Assembly (NCBI GenBank): GCA_003449195.1
Contig: DMID01000122.1
Span: 1 to 19,253, forward strand
Source: Lysobacteraceae bacterium
GTDB taxonomy: Bacteria > Pseudomonadota > Gammaproteobacteria > Xanthomonadales > Xanthomonadaceae
Direction: 5' to 3'
Length of the DNA stretch: 19,253 nucleotides
The notes below the pieces were generated by a model. That model worked only from the letters and a program-made list of their open reading frames with translations. It was not told where the DNA came from and did not search any database. The translations under genes and the position numbers were made by a program. Shown here piece by piece: positions 16,338-19,253 of this stretch (position 1 is the stretch's first letter; the number at the start of each line of letters is the position of its first letter).

Positions 16338-18896
16338 TCAGGCAATGCCGGGCTGCGCCGGCGATGCACCACGCTGGCGGTGTTCGTGCAGCCAGTTTTC
16401 GAACGGTTCGGAGGGCAACGGGCGCGAGAACAGGTAGCCCTGCAGCACGTCGCAATCCAGCCCGGCGAGGAAGTCGCGCTGCTGTTCGGTTTCCACGCCC
16501 TCGGCGACGATGCGCTTGTCCAGCGTGGCGCCCAGTTGCAGCACCGAGGTGGTCAAGGCGCGCGCGGAGGCGCTGCTTTCGAGGTCGCGCACGAAGCTCT
16601 TGTCCAGCTTGATCTCGTCGATGGGCAGGCGGTGCAGGTGGCTGAGGCTGGAGTAACCGGTGCCGAAATCGTCCAGCGACAAATGGATGCCCATCCGGTG
16701 GATGGCCTCGAGGTTGTCGGACACCACCGGGTCGTCGATCAGGGCCACGCCTTCGGTCAGTTCGATGGCAAGGGCCTCATGGTCCAGCCCGAATTCCCGC
16801 AGCAGCGCCTGGATCTGCGCAGGCAGGTGCGGGTCCTGGAAGTTGAGCGGGGACAGGTTGGCCGACACGCGCGGCACGGCGATGCCGCGCGCGCGCCATT
16901 CGGCCATCTGCGTGCAGGCCGCGCGAAGGACCCAGCGGCTGATCTCGCCGATCAGGCCGCAATCCTCGGCAATCGGGATGAACCTGTCCGGCGGAACCAT
17001 GCCGAGCACCGGGTGCTGCCAGCGCACCAAGGCCTCGACGCCGTGCAGGCGATGGCCGCCGCCGGCTTCGACCTGCGGCTGGAAGCACAGGTGCAGCTGA
17101 TTGCGGCGCATGGCTTCGCGCAGGGCCGTCTCCAGGGCCACGTTCTCCTGCACGATGCGATTCATGTCGGTGCTGTAGAAACGCAAGCCGTTGCCGCCGG
17201 CCAGCTTGGCCCGGTACATCGCCAGGTCCGCGTTGCGCAGCAGGGTTTCGATGTCGCTGCCGTCGCCGGGGTGGAGCGCGATGCCGATGCTGGCACTGGG
17301 GTGCAGGGTCAGCTGGCCCAGCGGCATCGGCTGCGCCAGCGCGGCCAGCACGCGCTCGGCGCGCAGCGCGGCCTGTTCGGCATCCATGCCCGGCAGCAGT
17401 GCGACGAACTCGTCGCTGGCCTGCCGGCCGATCAGGCACTCCGGGTCGAGCACTTGCGTCAGGCGGGTGGCGGTGTCGCGCAGCAGGTCGTCGCCGACCG
17501 CGTGGCCTTGCGCGTCGTTGATCTGCTTGAAGCGGTCCATGTCCACGAACAACACCGCCAGCGGTTTGCCGGCCTGCCGGGTTTCGGCCAGCAGCCGTTC
17601 GGCACGCGCGGTGAACAGCACCCGGTTCGGCAGGCCGGTCAGGGTGTCGTAGTAGGCCAGTTGATGGGCGCGCTCGCGGGTGGATTCGCGCTCCAGCGCC
17701 AGCGCGCACAGGTGCAGGCACAGTTCGATCAGGCGTTCGTGCAGCGGGTTGGGTTTGCCGGGGCGCCGGGCGTTGATCAGCAGCACGCCCAGGACCCCTC
17801 CCGCGCCGGACGTCACCGGGAATGCCCAGCTGGCCTGCAGGCCGTGTGCCGCCAGCGGCACATGGGCCGCCGACCATTCGCCCGCCGCGGCATTGTCCTC
17901 GCACAGCAGCGGACGGCCGTTTCGTGCGGCGTCGTGCCAGACGCCGCATCGGCCGTTTTCGTCGCGTCCGTCCAGCAGGTCGGCAAGCTCGGGTGGCAGG
18001 TCGGGCGCGCCCAGCCGGCGCAATTGCCCGTGGGGGTCGGTCTTCAGGATCGAGGCGACGATGTCGGGGGCAAAGCGCCGCATGTCCTGGCACATCGTGG
18101 CCAGCACATCCGCCACCGGGATGCCGCGGACGAGCGATTCGAGCACGCGGTGCTGCAGCGTCTCGTGCAGGCGGCGGTGGGTGAGGTCGGCGACGATGCC
18201 GACGTAATGGGTGATCCGGCCGTCGCCGTCGCGTATCGGGTTGGCGCTGATGCCCGCCCAGAACGGGACGCCGCGGCGGGTGCAGGCCAGCAGCTCGACA
18301 TCGTAGGACTGGCCGGATTCGCACAGGCTGCGCATGCGCGCGACGACTTCCCGGTCGCTGTCGCTGCCGAGCAGGATTTCATCCGGCCGCCGGCCCAGGA
18401 CCTCGTCCAGCGTGAAGCCGAACATGCGGGTGAAGCTGCGGTTGGCGTAGGTGATTCGGGACCGCGCATCGCAGACCACGACGGAGTTGCGCGACTCGCT
18501 TACCGCCAGCAGCAGCGGTTCGCTGTGTGCCTGCCGGTGCGCATCGTTGCCGACATCGCGGATGTAGCAGGCGTTGAAGCGTTGCTTGCCCGTGCCGATG
18601 GACCGGGCGCTCACGCACGCCGTAAAGCGGGTGCCGTCGCGACGGGCGAGTTCGACCATCGTGGCCGCCGCTTCGTGGCGGGCCGTCGCCGGCGTGGCGA
18701 ACAAGGATGCGGGCAACACCTGGCGGGCGTCGCGGCCGATCAGGCCATCGTCGCCGAACAGATCCCTGGCGCACCGGTTGGCCACGACCACGCGCGCGCA
18801 AGGGTCGACCACGACGATCGCTTCATCGGACTGTTCGAATGCCTGCAACAACTGCGGCGTCATGGCATCGTCAGGGAGCAACAGGGGTTGGTCCAT
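16338..18896 (-). CDS. PAS-PAS-GAF-GGDEF-EAL protein, predicted cyclic-di-GMP phosphodiesterase
   Basis: Cytoplasmic sensor protein of 852 aa without evident membrane segments. Order: PAS about 15-120, PAS 126-245 (ANRSFTRMFGFTLDEVLGR), GAF about 260-400, GGDEF about 405-572, EAL about 590-845. The GGDEF signature is A493-S-D-E-F497 instead of GGDEF, so cyclase activity is unlikely, though DMDRFKQIND is kept. The EAL side is intact: E621-A-L, SANLSPLNF, AIELTEG, D742-D743 in LDDFGTGYSS, IKLDKSF, VAEGVETEQQ. It should therefore hydrolyse cyclic di-GMP, with PAS/GAF input. The layout resembles E. coli DosP, but a heme ligand is not evident. ATG 18896 lies 8 bases after cheB's stop, so the two are probably co-transcribed; an ATG at 18863 is an alternative. 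Confidence 0.92.
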   Translation of the reverse strand: MDQPLLLPDDAMTPQLLQAFEQSDEAIVVVDPCARVVVANRCARDLFGDDGLIGRDARQVLPASLFATPATARHEAAATMVELARRDGTRFTACVSARSIGTGKQRFNACYIRDVGNDAHRQAHSEPLLLAVSESRNSVVVCDARSRITYANRSFTRMFGFTLDEVLGRRPDEILLGSDSDREVVARMRSLCESGQSYDVELLACTRRGVPFWAGISANPIRDGDGRITHYVGIVADLTHRRLHETLQHRVLESLVRGIPVADVLATMCQDMRRFAPDIVASILKTDPHGQLRRLGAPDLPPELADLLDGRDENGRCGVWHDAARNGRPLLCEDNAAAGEWSAAHVPLAAHGLQASWAFPVTSGAGGVLGVLLINARRPGKPNPLHERLIELCLHLCALALERESTRERAHQLAYYDTLTGLPNRVLFTARAERLLAETRQAGKPLAVLFVDMDRFKQINDAQGHAVGDDLLRDTATRLTQVLDPECLIGRQASDEFVALLPGMDAEQAALRAERVLAALAQPMPLGQLTLHPSASIGIALHPGDGSDIETLLRNADLAMYRAKLAGGNGLRFYSTDMNRIVQENVALETALREAMRRNQLHLCFQPQVEAGGGHRLHGVEALVRWQHPVLGMVPPDRFIPIAEDCGLIGEISRWVLRAACTQMAEWRARGIAVPRVSANLSPLNFQDPHLPAQIQALLREFGLDHEALAIELTEGVALIDDPVVSDNLEAIHRMGIHLSLDDFGTGYSSLSHLHRLPIDEIKLDKSFVRDLESSASARALTTSVLQLGATLDKRIVAEGVETEQQRDFLAGLDCDVLQGYLFSRPLPSEPFENWLHEHRQRGASPAQPGIA

Positions 18897-18904
18897 TGCG
18901 TCGC

Positions 18905-19253
18905 TCAGGCATCCGTCCGCGGCGGCGTGGCGCCATCGGCCTGTCCGGCCGGCAGGCTGGCCCATTCCATCAGTCGCTGGGCGATGCGGTCCAGCGGCAG
19001 CATGTCGCGGGCCGCGCCGAGCTTCCATGCGGCGCCGGGCATGCCCCATACCACGCTGGTGGCTTCGTCCTGCACCAAGGTCACCGCGCCGGCCTGGCGC
19101 ATCTGCAGCAGGCCGCGCGCGCCGTCGTCGCCCATGCCGGTGAGGATGGCGCCGATGGCGTTGGCACCGGCGTTTTCGGCCACCGACTTGAACAGCACGT
19201 CCACCGCCGGCTTGTGCCGGTTCACCGGCGGGCCGTCGTCGATGCGGCAGCGC
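18905..19253 (-). CDS. cheB: Chemotaxis protein-glutamate methylesterase CheB, C-terminal part (5' end outside window)
   Basis: CheB removes methyl groups (and deamidates glutamines) on chemoreceptors to reset sensitivity. The visible 115 residues are the end of the methylesterase domain: DDGPPVNRHKPAVDVLFKSV, then LTGMGDDGARGL, which contains the catalytic Asp of the Ser-His-Asp triad, then VQDEATSVVWGMPGAA. The catalytic Ser and His and any receiver domain lie beyond the right edge. It is followed directly by the EAL-domain gene, linking chemotaxis output with cyclic-di-GMP breakdown. It may equally serve a non-flagellar chemosensory array. Confidence 0.93.
   Translation of the reverse strand, partial: RCRIDDGPPVNRHKPAVDVLFKSVAENAGANAIGAILTGMGDDGARGLLQMRQAGAVTLVQDEATSVVWGMPGAAWKLGAARDMLPLDRIAQRLMEWASLPAGQADGATPPRTDA

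Noticed and set aside
18500..18896. Heme-binding PAS as in E. coli DosP
   Set aside because: Domain order matches DosP, but the first PAS is shorter in the heme-ligand region and no ligand His can be placed with confidence.
18897..19049. Longer start for the EAL-domain gene
   Set aside because: The extension overlaps cheB in another frame and is Arg-rich without similarity to a PAS domain.

Overview
The window reads as chromosomal DNA of a high-GC gammaproteobacterium of the Xanthomonadaceae group (Xanthomonas, Stenotrophomonas, Lysobacter, Luteimonas or Pseudoxanthomonas relatives). The reason is gene order. prfB and lysS are followed by an HD-GYP response regulator, then a convergent RpfB-type acyl-CoA ligase and acnA (rpfA), then acnB. 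This is the backbone of the rpf (regulation of pathogenicity factors / DSF quorum-sensing) locus known from Xanthomonas. I see no tRNA, rRNA, insertion sequence, CRISPR array or phage gene.

Layout. The 3' part of an RND multidrug permease (1-3085) is followed by a 531-base gap with no convincing gene. prfB (3617-4742) carries the classical programmed +1 frameshift at an in-frame TGA. lysS (4824-6344) follows after a strong hairpin. An RpfG-type REC/HD-GYP gene (6525-7664, +) faces an RpfB-type ligase (7788-9488, -) across a perfect bidirectional terminator. acnA (9809-12571, -) follows in the ligase's direction. A vapBC-type antitoxin/toxin pair (12722-13365, +) diverges from acnA and runs straight into acnB (13425-16016, +), which ends in a textbook terminator. 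Converging on acnB is a PAS-PAS-GAF-GGDEF-EAL protein (16338-18896, -), which lies 8 bases downstream of a cheB cut by the right edge of the window.

The main observation concerns the rpf locus. In Xanthomonas the sensor kinase gene rpfC and the DSF synthase gene rpfF lie between rpfG and rpfB. Here those neighbours keep their expected convergent orientation, but only 123 bases separate them, most of which is spacer and terminator. The remaining RpfG-type protein also looks uncoupled from a kinase. Its receiver has Glu82 at the phospho-acceptor position and Arg37 in the acidic pair, and its HD-GYP domain has Gly197 and Tyr201 where the family usually has metal-binding Glu and His. This suggests loss of DSF synthesis and sensing, with an orphan, altered RpfG left behind. 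It is inference from one window: rpfF and rpfC could lie elsewhere in the genome.

Other points worth a look are a degenerate GGDEF (ASDEF) next to an intact EAL in the cheB-linked protein, a VapC-like PIN protein with Gln44 at a usual catalytic Glu, a palindrome over the vapB promoter, and a possible short zinc-ribbon peptide in the rpfB-acnA gap whose stop codon sits in the loop of a 12-bp hairpin.
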